This document shows, piece after piece, positions 27,696 to 35,625 of a stretch of DNA of 64,000 nucleotides; positions within the stretch are counted from its first letter, which is position 1, and the number at the start of each line of letters is the position of its first letter. The translations under genes were made by a program, and so were the position numbers. The notes below the pieces were generated by a model that saw only the letters and a program-made list of their open reading frames with translations, ran no database searches and had not been told where the DNA came from. The stretch covers positions 2,369,501 through 2,433,500 of the forward strand of contig NZ_OY762276.1 in NCBI RefSeq assembly GCF_963665445.1, given 5' to 3'. This stretch comes from an uncultured Desulfobulbus sp. (GTDB taxonomy: Bacteria > Desulfobacterota > Desulfobulbia > Desulfobulbales > Desulfobulbaceae).

Positions 27696-28829
27696 ATGGA
27701 CAAGGCAAAAGTCTATTTTACCGATTTCAGAACCAAGGCCTTTGGTGACGGCCTGCCGACGAAACTCAAGAAACTGATCAAAAAGGCCGGTATTGCCCAG
27801 CTCAACCTGGAGGGAAAATTTGTGGCCATCAAGCTGCATTTTGGTGAGCTTGGCAACATCAGCTACCTTCGTCCCAACTACGCGAAAGCTGTTGCCGATG
27901 TGGTCAAAAAGCTCGGAGGCAAGCCCTTTTTGACAGATTGCAACACGATGTATCCCGGAAGCCGTAAAAACGCCCTGGAGCATCTGCAATGCGCCTGGGA
28001 AAACGGGTTCACCCCATTGAGCGTCGGTTGCCCCATCATCATCGGCGACGGCCTCAAGGGGACCGATGATATCGAGGTGCCGGTCGTCGGAGGCGAATAC
28101 GTCAAGTCGGCCAAAATCGGTCGCGCGGTCATGGACGCCGACGTCTTTATCAGCCTGACCCACTTCAAAGGGCACGAGATGACCGGTTTTGGCGGGGCCA
28201 TAAAAAATATCGGCATGGGCTGCGGTTCACGAGCGGGCAAGGCGGAACAGCACAGTGGCGGCACGGCCACCATTCATGAAGAGAAATGTCGAGGCTGCTA
28301 CACCTGCTTCAAAGAGTGCGCAAACAATGGGCTTGTCTTTGATGCGGAGGCCAAAAAAATGCGCGTCAATAAGGAGAACTGTGTCGGCTGCGGACGATGC
28401 CTGGGCGCGTGCAATTTCGACGCGATTGAGTTTGCCGATTTCGCGGCGGTCGAGCTGTTGAATCGGCGTATGGCCGAATACACCAAGGCGGTCGTTGACG
28501 GACGGCCCTGCTTTCATATTTCGCTGATTGTCGATGTCTCGCCCAACTGCGACTGCCATGGCGAAAACGACGTCCCCATTCTCCCCAACCTAGGTATGTT
28601 TGCCTCCATGGACCCGCTCGCCCTTGACCAGGCCTGTGTCGACGCCTGCCTCAAGGCGACCCCGTTACCGGGCAGCCAGTTGGCCATCAACATGGCAAAG
28701 GCCGGTTTCGTCGATCACCACGACCACTTCACCAACTCCAGACCGGAATCGGAGTGGCGCAGTTGTCTGGAACAGGCGGAAAAGATCGGCCTGGGCAGCC
28801 GGGAGTATGAATTGATAGTGACCAAATAA
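27696..28829 (+). CDS. DUF362 protein with two 4Fe-4S clusters
   Basis: A 377-residue cytoplasmic protein. A DUF362 domain (VAIKLHFGELGNISYLRP, DCNTMYPGSRKNALEH, SLTHFKGHEMTGFGGAIKNIGMG) is split around residues 190-255 by two ferredoxin motifs, CRGCYTCFKEC and CVGCGRCLGAC, then resumes (DVSPNCDCHGENDVPILP, SMDPLALDQACVDAC). The start at 27696 has AGGAG upstream. It is the last gene of the operon and is followed by a strong hairpin. Likely an electron carrier or Fe-S enzyme working with the alcohol dehydrogenase; this is inference from position. Confidence 0.9.
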   Translation: MDKAKVYFTDFRTKAFGDGLPTKLKKLIKKAGIAQLNLEGKFVAIKLHFGELGNISYLRPNYAKAVADVVKKLGGKPFLTDCNTMYPGSRKNALEHLQCAWENGFTPLSVGCPIIIGDGLKGTDDIEVPVVGGEYVKSAKIGRAVMDADVFISLTHFKGHEMTGFGGAIKNIGMGCGSRAGKAEQHSGGTATIHEEKCRGCYTCFKECANNGLVFDAEAKKMRVNKENCVGCGRCLGACNFDAIEFADFAAVELLNRRMAEYTKAVVDGRPCFHISLIVDVSPNCDCHGENDVPILPNLGMFASMDPLALDQACVDACLKATPLPGSQLAINMAKAGFVDHHDHFTNSRPESEWRSCLEQAEKIGLGSREYELIVTK

Positions 28830-28850
28830 TTGGTTATTGGTCCGACTTGA

Positions 28851-28882
28851 CTGGCAGGTGCCGCTGTGATGGCACCTGCCAG
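28851..28882. terminator. Strong 12-bp stem-loop terminator
   Basis: ctggcaggtgcc and ggcacctgccag pair perfectly over an eight-base loop, 21 bases after the DUF362-ferredoxin stop. The T-run is short (attatt), so termination is likely but not certain. It also faces the end of the convergent minus-strand gene. Confidence 0.65.
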
Positions 28883-28942
28883 ATTATTGGAGCCATCACA
28901 ATTCATTCTCGCGCGATACAAGCGCTCCCCTTCCCTCTTCTT

Positions 28943-29116
28943 CTATTGCAGGTTGTATTTCTGGGTATACGCTGTTTTTTGTTCTTCCGGCAGGCTGTTG
29001 AAGAATTTTTTCCACCCTGGGCAGAAGCCGATATGCCATCTCCAGATTCTTCCCAGCAGGGATTTGGGATTTTTATCGTAAAATTTTCTCCACCTACAGT
29101 TTTCACACATACTCAT
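28943..29116 (-). CDS. Small cysteine-rich protein
   Basis: A 57-residue protein reading MSMCENCRWRKFYDKNP ... WRWHIGFCPGWKKFF ... and ending QKYNLQ. Three cysteines (C-x2-C and one about 25 residues later), a histidine and several tryptophans suggest a small metal-binding fold. The start at 29116 follows AAGGGA; the frame is open further upstream to a TTG at 29206 that overlaps the previous gene. It looks like a real conserved small gene rather than a shadow, since the opposite strand has nothing. Function unknown. Confidence 0.55.
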   Translation of the reverse strand: MSMCENCRWRKFYDKNPKSLLGRIWRWHIGFCPGWKKFFNSLPEEQKTAYTQKYNLQ

Positions 29117-29202
29117 GGGAATTCCCTTATTTGGCCAAATGTTCCCTCCGATGATCTCATAAAAGGCTCGTTGGCCGGTCTCTATTTTTTTTGTTATGCG
29201 GC

Positions 29203-29679
29203 TCAATTCAATGGTTCACTTTTTTCAACCTGGATGAGGCCTGACATTTGGCTGATGTACTCACTGCCGGACACAGCCTCTCCCAATAGATACAACCCCT
29301 TGTACGAACCAAATCGGTCGTAGAACATCACCACATCTCCCCAGGGAGCGAAATAGGCAAGGGTTCCCGCCTTGGCGTCGGCCAGCGGAGTGTTTGCTGT
29401 ACCCAACTTCTTGGGTGGGTAGAAGATCTTTTCATTGCTGGAGTAGTCTTCCACCTTGATCGTCAGCGGGAGTTGAGCATAGAGCTCTCTGGCGGCTGTA
29501 CTGTCATTGAGCTTGAAGACCGTTCGCTTTACATTCTCTGTTTGTACCTGTATAAACATGGCTCTCTGGTTTCCTGTATTTTTTCCCTGAGGTTGTACGG
29601 TCGTTTGCCGCAACGCAAATGCCGAGCTGCTTGTAGAGGTCAAAACCAGCCAACCAACACACAGCAGGATATATCTCAT
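29203..29679 (-). CDS. Secreted cyclophilin-like fold protein
   Basis: A 158-residue exported protein. The signal peptide runs from MRYILLCVGWLVL to about SSAFA. The body matches the cyclophilin-like fold family: RTVFKLNDSTAARELYAQLPLTIKVEDYSSNEKIFYPPKKL, then APWGDVVMFYDRFGSYKGLYLLG. The ATG at 29679 overlaps the stop of the metallo-beta-lactamase gene by four bases, showing coupling. A second, cytoplasmic member lies at 33.3 kb. Substrate unknown. Confidence 0.82.
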   Translation of the reverse strand: MRYILLCVGWLVLTSTSSSAFALRQTTVQPQGKNTGNQRAMFIQVQTENVKRTVFKLNDSTAARELYAQLPLTIKVEDYSSNEKIFYPPKKLGTANTPLADAKAGTLAYFAPWGDVVMFYDRFGSYKGLYLLGEAVSGSEYISQMSGLIQVEKSEPLN

Positions 29680-30794
29680 TGCAGCTTCCACCAGGGGTCG
29701 AATATCTGTTGTGACGCATCCAAATGGACCAACTCGCCGATTTGCGGTGTCAGCAGATGGATGCCGCGCCCTTTGCTTGCGTCCAGAACGCAGTCAAAGG
29801 GCTCGTCCCAGGGATGATTGGCAATTGTAAACCGGCCCACATGTGCCGGAATAAGGGCTTTGCTACCAAGATCCTTGCCTGCGCGCACCGCCTCTTCCGG
29901 TGTCATATGGATCAAGGGCCAGCGCGGGTCGTACTGGCCACAATCCAGCATCACCAGATCAAAGCCCTGAAAATCCTGCCCAATCTTTGCAAAATGTGGT
30001 CCATAGCCACTGTCGCCGCTATAAAACAGACGTCGTTGGGGAGAGACCAGCGCAAACCCGGCCCATAGCGTTTTGTTTTTTGCCATCATCCGACCGGAGT
30101 AGTGGCGGGCAGGCAACAGGTGCACCCAGACTCCATCGCCAAGCAGAAATCGATCCGACCAATCCCCTTCCTGAATCTGGGCTGCTTCATAGCCCCATTT
30201 CCCCAATGAGGCCCCTATTCCCAAGGGACAGATCACTTGTTTCACCTTGGCTTTGAGAGCCAGGAGTGTCGCGTAATCCAAGTGATCGTAATGATCGTGG
30301 GAGATGAGCACACAATCAATCTCAGGCAGATCATCGGCAGCATAGAGCGAGGTCCCGGCAAAGGCCTTGTTCATAAAAGAAAACGGTGCGGCATACGCAC
30401 TGAGCACGGGGTCGATCAATATTCGCTTGCCTGTCAGTTGAACATACCAGGAGGAATGTCCCAGCCATATCAACAGGTCTCGATCTTTATCCAGTGATTT
30501 CAGCGAGACTTTCCTTGTAGGCAGCACACGTTCCGGGACGAGTCGCTTCTTTTTTGCAAAAAAATTGTCCCGAATCACGGATAACATATTCACCCCTTCA
30601 GCAAAGAGCGGCGTATATATCGGGTTGGTAAACCCTCCGTTCTCATAGTTGGGGGATTGTTGCACCCGATTCAGTTCCTTCCCCTGGGGAAGCTCGCCAA
30701 GTTGAGGCTGTTTGAACATCACCATTCCTCCCAGGGCCACACCAAGGGCGGCCACCAAAAGGACAACAGAGAGCATTGTCGTCCGTCTCCCCAT
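29676..30794 (-). CDS. Membrane-anchored metallo-beta-lactamase-fold hydrolase
   Basis: A 372-residue protein with an N-terminal membrane anchor or uncleaved signal (LSVVLLVAALGVALGGMVMF). Its catalytic domain is of the UlaG/NAPE-phospholipase-D-like type: LIWLGHSSWYVQLTGKRILIDPVLS, the metal site SHDHYDHLD, then GDSGYGPHF and LDCGQYDPRW and a final IPAHVGRF. It would act outside the cytoplasm on a phosphodiester or lactone. It follows the carboxymuconolactone-decarboxylase-like gene by 42 bases. Confidence 0.88.
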   Translation of the reverse strand: MGRRTTMLSVVLLVAALGVALGGMVMFKQPQLGELPQGKELNRVQQSPNYENGGFTNPIYTPLFAEGVNMLSVIRDNFFAKKKRLVPERVLPTRKVSLKSLDKDRDLLIWLGHSSWYVQLTGKRILIDPVLSAYAAPFSFMNKAFAGTSLYAADDLPEIDCVLISHDHYDHLDYATLLALKAKVKQVICPLGIGASLGKWGYEAAQIQEGDWSDRFLLGDGVWVHLLPARHYSGRMMAKNKTLWAGFALVSPQRRLFYSGDSGYGPHFAKIGQDFQGFDLVMLDCGQYDPRWPLIHMTPEEAVRAGKDLGSKALIPAHVGRFTIANHPWDEPFDCVLDASKGRGIHLLTPQIGELVHLDASQQIFDPWWKLQ

Positions 30795-30836
30795 GCTATT
30801 GCACCGCCTCTTGCTCTTTGTCTATCGACACGTGTG

Positions 30837-31571
30837 CTACTGACGTCCACTGAGGACCTCTGTCAAAATTGCATCCGCGCTTTTGGCCTGTTCTTCTCCC
30901 ACCTGACGCTTCAATACACGTATGAAGTCATGCAACTGGGCTGCACTCAGACCAGAATTCATGGCACCGCCCAAATGGTAACGCAACTGTCCCCCCGCAC
31001 CTGTGAGGTTGGCCAGGGCCGCAATGGTCACCAATTCTCGTTCCTGGGATGTCAGCACATCACGGGCAAAAATATCCGCGAACAAATGCTCCTTCAAAAA
31101 GGTATCGATCACCGGGGCAAAAAGCTGATAGGGGGCTCCGGAGTAATCCTGCTCAAGACCGGAAAGTTTGGCCCGCACCTGGGCGCCGTACGCGTTTTTA
31201 TCGAGATCGGCAGGAACGGGGCTCGCCTCTTTACCGACAACATCCTCAATGCCCTGTGCCTTGCGTTCATCGAGCACAGCCATGAAGGCATGGATCGCAT
31301 TCAGGCTCCGGGGAAAACCGGTGTAGGCATAGAGCTGCACCAGGCTTTCTTTGATTTCGTTAATGGTCAATCCGGCCTCCAATCCCCGCACCAAAGCCGG
31401 GGAAAGTCGGTCCAACGCGCCGCTTGCGGTAAAGGCCGCGATGGGGACAAGGGCCTGTTGCCGCTGATTCAATCCATTCTTTTCTTTCATTCTGTTTTCC
31501 TCCGAACCAAAGGATACCCCCGCAAGCAAGAGACTGCACAGACACACCAGGGACAGCACCGTTGCTTTCAT
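30837..31571 (-). CDS. Secreted carboxymuconolactone decarboxylase-family protein
   Basis: A 244-residue exported AhpD/CMD-fold protein. The signal peptide ends about residue 23. There are two CMD-like halves: NQRQQALVPIAAFTASGALDRL ... EIKESLVQLYAYTGFPRSLNAI, and SQERELVTIAALANLTGAGGQLRYHLGGAMNSGLS. The AhpD redox CxxC is absent, so it is not a peroxidase of that class. AAGGAG lies upstream. It is ten bases after the cupin gene. Such pairs with a cupin are common, but the substrate is unknown. Confidence 0.87.
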   Translation of the reverse strand: MKATVLSLVCLCSLLLAGVSFGSEENRMKEKNGLNQRQQALVPIAAFTASGALDRLSPALVRGLEAGLTINEIKESLVQLYAYTGFPRSLNAIHAFMAVLDERKAQGIEDVVGKEASPVPADLDKNAYGAQVRAKLSGLEQDYSGAPYQLFAPVIDTFLKEHLFADIFARDVLTSQERELVTIAALANLTGAGGQLRYHLGGAMNSGLSAAQLHDFIRVLKRQVGEEQAKSADAILTEVLSGRQ

Positions 31572-31581
31572 GGTTTTCTCC

Positions 31582-32076
31582 TTATTTTCCGTGATATTGG
31601 GCGTCGGTGACCTGCTCTTTCCAGATGACGTTTTTCCCCATCAAGTCACCGGTGATGACCAGATGGGTCATGGGTGCATCAGGGGTGGCCCCATGCCAGT
31701 GATCGATATTGGCCGGGCACCAGATGGCATCACCGGCTTTGAATTTGAGGATCTTTCCGTCCCGGGTGCCGGTTAAACCAACGCCGGAGGTCACAATCAT
31801 ATGCTGGCCGGCTGGATGAAAATGCCAGTTGGTTCGAGCCCCTGGCTGAAAGGTGACATAGGCCCCGGAATAATGGGCGGTCTCATTGGCAGGGAACAGC
31901 ATCTGCACATCGACATCTCCCGTGAAGAGATGGGCAGGACCTTTAAAAAACTTCTGCGTTCCCGCCGTGTACATCACCTGCGCACCCTTCTGCTTGTGCA
32001 GGGCTTCGTTCGCCACCGCATAGCCCGTCACCAATACACAGGTTGCAACGAGGGTGATGAGGAATCGTTTTTTCAT
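31582..32076 (-). CDS. Secreted cupin-domain protein
   Basis: A 164-residue exported cupin and first gene of a four- or five-gene operon. The signal peptide ends after GYAVA. Cupin motif 1 reads GARTNWHFHPAGQHMIVTSG and motif 2 KFKAGDAIWCPANIDHWHGA, with metal ligands H, H, E/Q and H apparently intact. It pairs with the following CMD-fold gene, and the two are often found fused or adjacent. A role in handling reactive small carbonyls or quinones is only inferred. Confidence 0.87.
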   Translation of the reverse strand: MKKRFLITLVATCVLVTGYAVANEALHKQKGAQVMYTAGTQKFFKGPAHLFTGDVDVQMLFPANETAHYSGAYVTFQPGARTNWHFHPAGQHMIVTSGVGLTGTRDGKILKFKAGDAIWCPANIDHWHGATPDAPMTHLVITGDLMGKNVIWKEQVTDAQYHGK

Positions 32077-32733
32077 GTAAAATTCTCCATACTAAAGTGA
32101 TGGCGCAGAGGTTTAGGCTCCATGCCACCACGTTGAATCATAGTGGAAAAAGTGCTGTCTATTCTTTCAACCGCCTCACGCGGTTAGATCGTTGAGGCAT
32201 CAATAACGTATCGGTGTATTGGATAACTTCTCTATGCCTGAATTGCTTGTCCTGCTCCGCCATATCGTCACCCTCCTTCCAGAGTTCCCGCCCCTCAACC
32301 TCAAGGCCCGGGAACTCTGCATCACTGTTGTTCAGCACCAGGCACGCCCTCGCGGTCTGATGGAATTTTCTCTGTAAATATATAAGCAACCCCGCTTGGA
32401 ACGAGTAGAACGATCCTCCACAATCCTTGCCTGATTCTCCAGGAGGGGAGAATTCTATCGAGACGGGCATCGACTGCTCGGAGTGCCCAAAGGCTGGCGT
32501 CCCGAGCATAATGCTATTATTCGGGATGAGATGATTGCCTAGCAATCCACAGCACCGAAACAGCAATTGTCGAAACTTCGATGGGGGCAGCCTTCCGACC
32601 GGAGGGAAGGATGGTTGCGGGGAGGAATGGAAAATCCAACGTTATGGGCAAGGGGCAGAAAAACGGTCGCCAAGACGGAGGTGGCCACGCCCCCGTCTTG
32701 GGACCGTATTGTCGCGGACAGACCTTGGGGGGA
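32077..32733. other. Intergenic region without a supportable gene
   Basis: About 650 bases between two minus-strand operons. A 135-codon open frame at 32159-32566 exists, but its translation is low-complexity, has no family resemblance and no ribosome binding site. The region must contain the promoter of the cupin operon. Confidence 0.45.
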
Positions 32734-33270
32734 TCAGGCGTTTTTTCCCATTGCGTAGGCCTGGTCCATGGCAGGCGATCCCTTGACGCCACCAGCGTCC
32801 CAGACACCGGTAATCGAGACGACCCCCTTTTCCCTGATATTACTCAGGCAGCCGGTGAACACCCTGAAGCTTTCGACAGTACTCTCTATTGGCAAGGAAC
32901 CGCCGGCAGCGGCGATGACGTAATAGATTTCCTTGTTGCGGATCCGGGTATAAATCGGGCAGATTCTATCTAAAAAGGTTTTCATCTGGCCGTTCATGGA
33001 ACGGAAATAGACGGGCGTGGCGAGTACCAGGGCATCAGAGGCGAGGAGCTTTTGGAAGATGTCGTTCATATCGTCCTGCTGGACGCACGCCCCCTGGTTG
33101 CCGATACAGCTGCAGCAGCCGGTACAATAGTTGATCTCCTTTTCCGCCAGCCTGATCTTCTCCGCATCATGGCCCGCTTCCCTTGCACCACGCATGAACT
33201 CATCGCAGAGAAGATCTGAATTACCCCCTTTTCTGGGAGACGATGAAACGAGGATTATTTTTTTACTCAT
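32734..33270 (-). CDS. Flavodoxin-like NAD(P)H-dependent FMN reductase
   Basis: A 178-residue cytoplasmic flavoprotein of the NADPH-dependent FMN reductase/iron-sulfur flavoprotein type. The FMN phosphate loop is SSSPRKGGNSD, followed by the cysteine motif CTGCCSCIGNQGACVQQDDM and the ring-binding segment LATPVYFRSMNGQMKTFLDR. The cysteine group may bind a cluster or be redox active. It starts nine bases after the cyclophilin-like gene. It probably reduces a small electrophile; substrate not known. Confidence 0.88.
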   Translation of the reverse strand: MSKKIILVSSSPRKGGNSDLLCDEFMRGAREAGHDAEKIRLAEKEINYCTGCCSCIGNQGACVQQDDMNDIFQKLLASDALVLATPVYFRSMNGQMKTFLDRICPIYTRIRNKEIYYVIAAAGGSLPIESTVESFRVFTGCLSNIREKGVVSITGVWDAGGVKGSPAMDQAYAMGKNA

Positions 33271-33279
33271 TGTGGTTCC

Positions 33280-33687
33280 TTATGCTTGCTTGAGCGCAAT
33301 TGTGACACGTATTTCACCCGGAAGCGTATCCATTATGGCTGGATCAACTGTGATCCTCCCCAGGGTGACAAGGTTCCCGTACTGCCCCGAGATTTCTTCA
33401 TCCTTATAGAGAATGGCAAAATAATTGCCATCTGCAGCAAAAGCGATATCGCCATTGATCCAACCGCTGCGCAAGTCGCCCTCGTCAAAAACGAGAGGTT
33501 GAGCCATAATGCCACAGTAATCATGGTCATATTTCTGCAGACGAACCGAGTAGGGCAATCTGCCGAAAAGATCTCGGGAAGCCCGACAATCATGCAACAC
33601 CGCGGGGATGACCGTGTTACCGATGAGTAAGGCTACTGCTGTTTCAAGCAGATTCTGCTTATCCGACGATGCGTTTTTCATAGACAT
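33280..33687 (-). CDS. Cyclophilin-like fold protein
   Basis: A 135-residue protein without signal peptide. It matches the same cyclophilin-like family as the 29.2 kb gene: LIGNTVIPAVLHDCRASRDLFGRLPYSVRLQKY, DLRSGWINGDIAFAADGNYFAILYKD and GNLVTLGRITVD. It is the first gene of a two-gene operon with the flavodoxin-like reductase. Members often sit beside flavodoxins, AraC regulators and aldo/keto reductases; all three kinds occur in this window. Confidence 0.82.
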   Translation of the reverse strand: MSMKNASSDKQNLLETAVALLIGNTVIPAVLHDCRASRDLFGRLPYSVRLQKYDHDYCGIMAQPLVFDEGDLRSGWINGDIAFAADGNYFAILYKDEEISGQYGNLVTLGRITVDPAIMDTLPGEIRVTIALKQA

Positions 33688-34059
33688 TCCGAATTGATAC
33701 AGAAGAAGAGCTGTCTGTTAAGATCTTTTTCAACATGTCTTCTTCATTTTCAGGAAACCTTCCTTCGCTGGTTTGATGTAAATATGCTAACCGCAGAGTG
33801 ATCGATTGCGAATACCTGATTCTCTCAATAGCTTGCCTAATCCTCCATTTTTGCACCTATTGTTTGCTCTCTCTAGAGATCAAGTCCTTTCAGGGAATGT
33901 ACAAATTGCGGATTTGCTCCCTCTCCGCAGAAAGACCTCAACGCCATACTCTTTTCTTTCGCCATACCAACTGTTCAGCGCTAAAGTCCCTTTTGGAAAA
34001 ATCCCGATTATGAACTTCCCGTCTGACTCGTGCGGGAAGTATTGAAAAGCGTGAACCCA
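33688..34059. other. Intergenic region between divergent operons
   Basis: Separates the cyclophilin/flavodoxin operon from the EamA transporter and must hold both promoters. A 65-codon minus-strand frame at 33659-33856 overlaps the cyclophilin start and is not convincing. Confidence 0.4.
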
Positions 34060-34983
34060 ATGTTTGAGGAACATCATCTTGTGCATAAAAAAGATACGAT
34101 AACAGGAATTTGGCTGATCCTGGCGGCAGCGGTACTCTGGGGCACAACCGGCACGGCCCAGGCGTTTTCACCGGCAGGCTACGATCCGAAGGTCATTGGG
34201 GCCCTGCGGTTGGTTGTTGGTGGGGTGGCGCTGCTCATGCTGGCACTTTCGCGCCGGGAGTTGGGAAAAATCGCGAATTGGAACAAACCGCTGGTGTTCT
34301 GGGCTGCTGTCTTTACGGCCCTTTACCAACTCTGTTTTTTTGCGGCTGTCTCCAGGACCGGGGTGGCCGTGGGCACCATTGTCGGCATCGGCAGCGCGCC
34401 TGTGGCCGGAGGATTGTTGGGGCGTTTATTCTGTGGAGATTCTCTGAGCCGACGTTGGTATCTGGCAACCCTGCTGGCGGTGTGCGGCTGTGTCCTGCTC
34501 AGTCTCAACAGCGGAGATGTGAAGGTCGATCTGTTGGGTATTCTGTTGGCCATTGGAGCCGGTTCGTCCTATGCGATCTATTCGCTGATGCTCAAGGGGC
34601 TGCTGAAAGATCATCCGCCCAATGCAGTTATGGCCCTGGTTGTCTGCGGCGGAGGGATGCTCCTGTCCCCTGTTCTGGTGAATACGGATGTCAACTGGCT
34701 GATGCAACCACGGGCTCTTGCCGTGGTTCTGCACCTGGGAATAGCGACCATGGCCCTGTCGTACTGGCTCTTTGCCCGTGGCCTGAAAAAGGTACAGCTG
34801 TCGACCACCATTACCCTGTCCCTGGCGGAGCCGATGACGGCAGCGACGCTTGGCATCGTTGTCCTGGGAGAACAGCTCACGACCAGCGCTTTTATGGGGA
34901 TCAGTCTGATCATTTTCGGTCTGGTCGTCCTGATTGCAAGGCGGTCTTCACCGCCTCGAAACAACAGGTTTCAAAGAGTTTGA
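34060..34983 (+). CDS. EamA/DMT-family permease
   Basis: A 307-residue inner-membrane transporter of the drug/metabolite superfamily with ten predicted helices in two EamA repeats (first WLILAAAVLWGTTGTAQAF, second LLGILLAIGAGSSYAIYSLM). The usual LAEPMTAATLGIVVLGEQL signature is near the end. It is probably an exporter of an amino acid or small metabolite. ATG at 34060 is preferred over GTG at 34030; neither has a strong ribosome binding site. Confidence 0.88.
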   Translation: MFEEHHLVHKKDTITGIWLILAAAVLWGTTGTAQAFSPAGYDPKVIGALRLVVGGVALLMLALSRRELGKIANWNKPLVFWAAVFTALYQLCFFAAVSRTGVAVGTIVGIGSAPVAGGLLGRLFCGDSLSRRWYLATLLAVCGCVLLSLNSGDVKVDLLGILLAIGAGSSYAIYSLMLKGLLKDHPPNAVMALVVCGGGMLLSPVLVNTDVNWLMQPRALAVVLHLGIATMALSYWLFARGLKKVQLSTTITLSLAEPMTAATLGIVVLGEQLTTSAFMGISLIIFGLVVLIARRSSPPRNNRFQRV

Positions 34984-35130
34984 AAAGGTATTCACTCCTT
35001 TGACCTGAGCAGGGTAAAAGACGGAATATCTCCTTACGCCACGGTACAATACATCTTCGTTAAAATGCGTCTATTTTCGCGGAGTACCTCGCAGATAACC
35101 GGACTGTCCGGAAGGAGGACAACTCGAATT

Positions 35131-35452
35131 GCCGCTCTATCACATTGCGGACCGCTTTCTCCCTCGCCGCCTGCAGGTGAAGTTAAGCCTACTGGTGACC
35201 TGTTGACTGATCTTTCTCGTCAGCCTGGTTGGCGCACTCTTTTCCGATTCGGCAGACACCCTGCTGCACGAACAGATCGGTGAAAAGGCCATCGAGGTGG
35301 CCACCACCATCACCTTCAACGACCTTGTCATCCAGGCGGTCAAGGTTGGAGACGCCCGGGGTGTGCAGGAGATCACGGAAAAAATCCGTGTCGCGACCCA
35401 AGCCGAGTTTGTGGTGGATCCATTGCCCCTTGTTTTCAGCCTCGCTCTTTGA
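35131..35452 (+). pseudogene. Sensor histidine kinase N-terminal remnant
   Basis: The frame reads RFLPRRLQVKLSLLVTC, then TGA, then LIFLVSLVGALFSDSADTLL and HEQIGEKAIEVATTI, and continues to QAEFVV before diverging. This is the first membrane segment and start of the periplasmic domain of a CitA/DcuS-like kinase. It is broken by a stop in the membrane segment and cut off after about 100 codons. Nothing further is supportable between 34984 and 35625. Confidence 0.6.
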
Positions 35453-35625
35453 GCAATCGTGCCCCCGCAGAAGGTGCGCTAAAAATGTACTGCTGCATCT
35501 TCCAGGAATTATAAACCATTTTCCCTATTCGCGTTTTCCTGGTTGTCTGCTGGCAGAAACAAGTTTAAATTTATTCCCCTGTTTTTCCGCCACAAGCATC
35601 AACACCCGACAGCCCCCAAAAATAA

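Noticed and set aside
27105-28175. 356-codon minus-strand open frame across cupin and DUF362 genes
   Set aside because: Antisense shadow of two clear genes; no domain recognised.
32159-32566. 135-codon minus-strand open frame
   Set aside because: No start signal, no domain, unusual composition; treated as non-coding.
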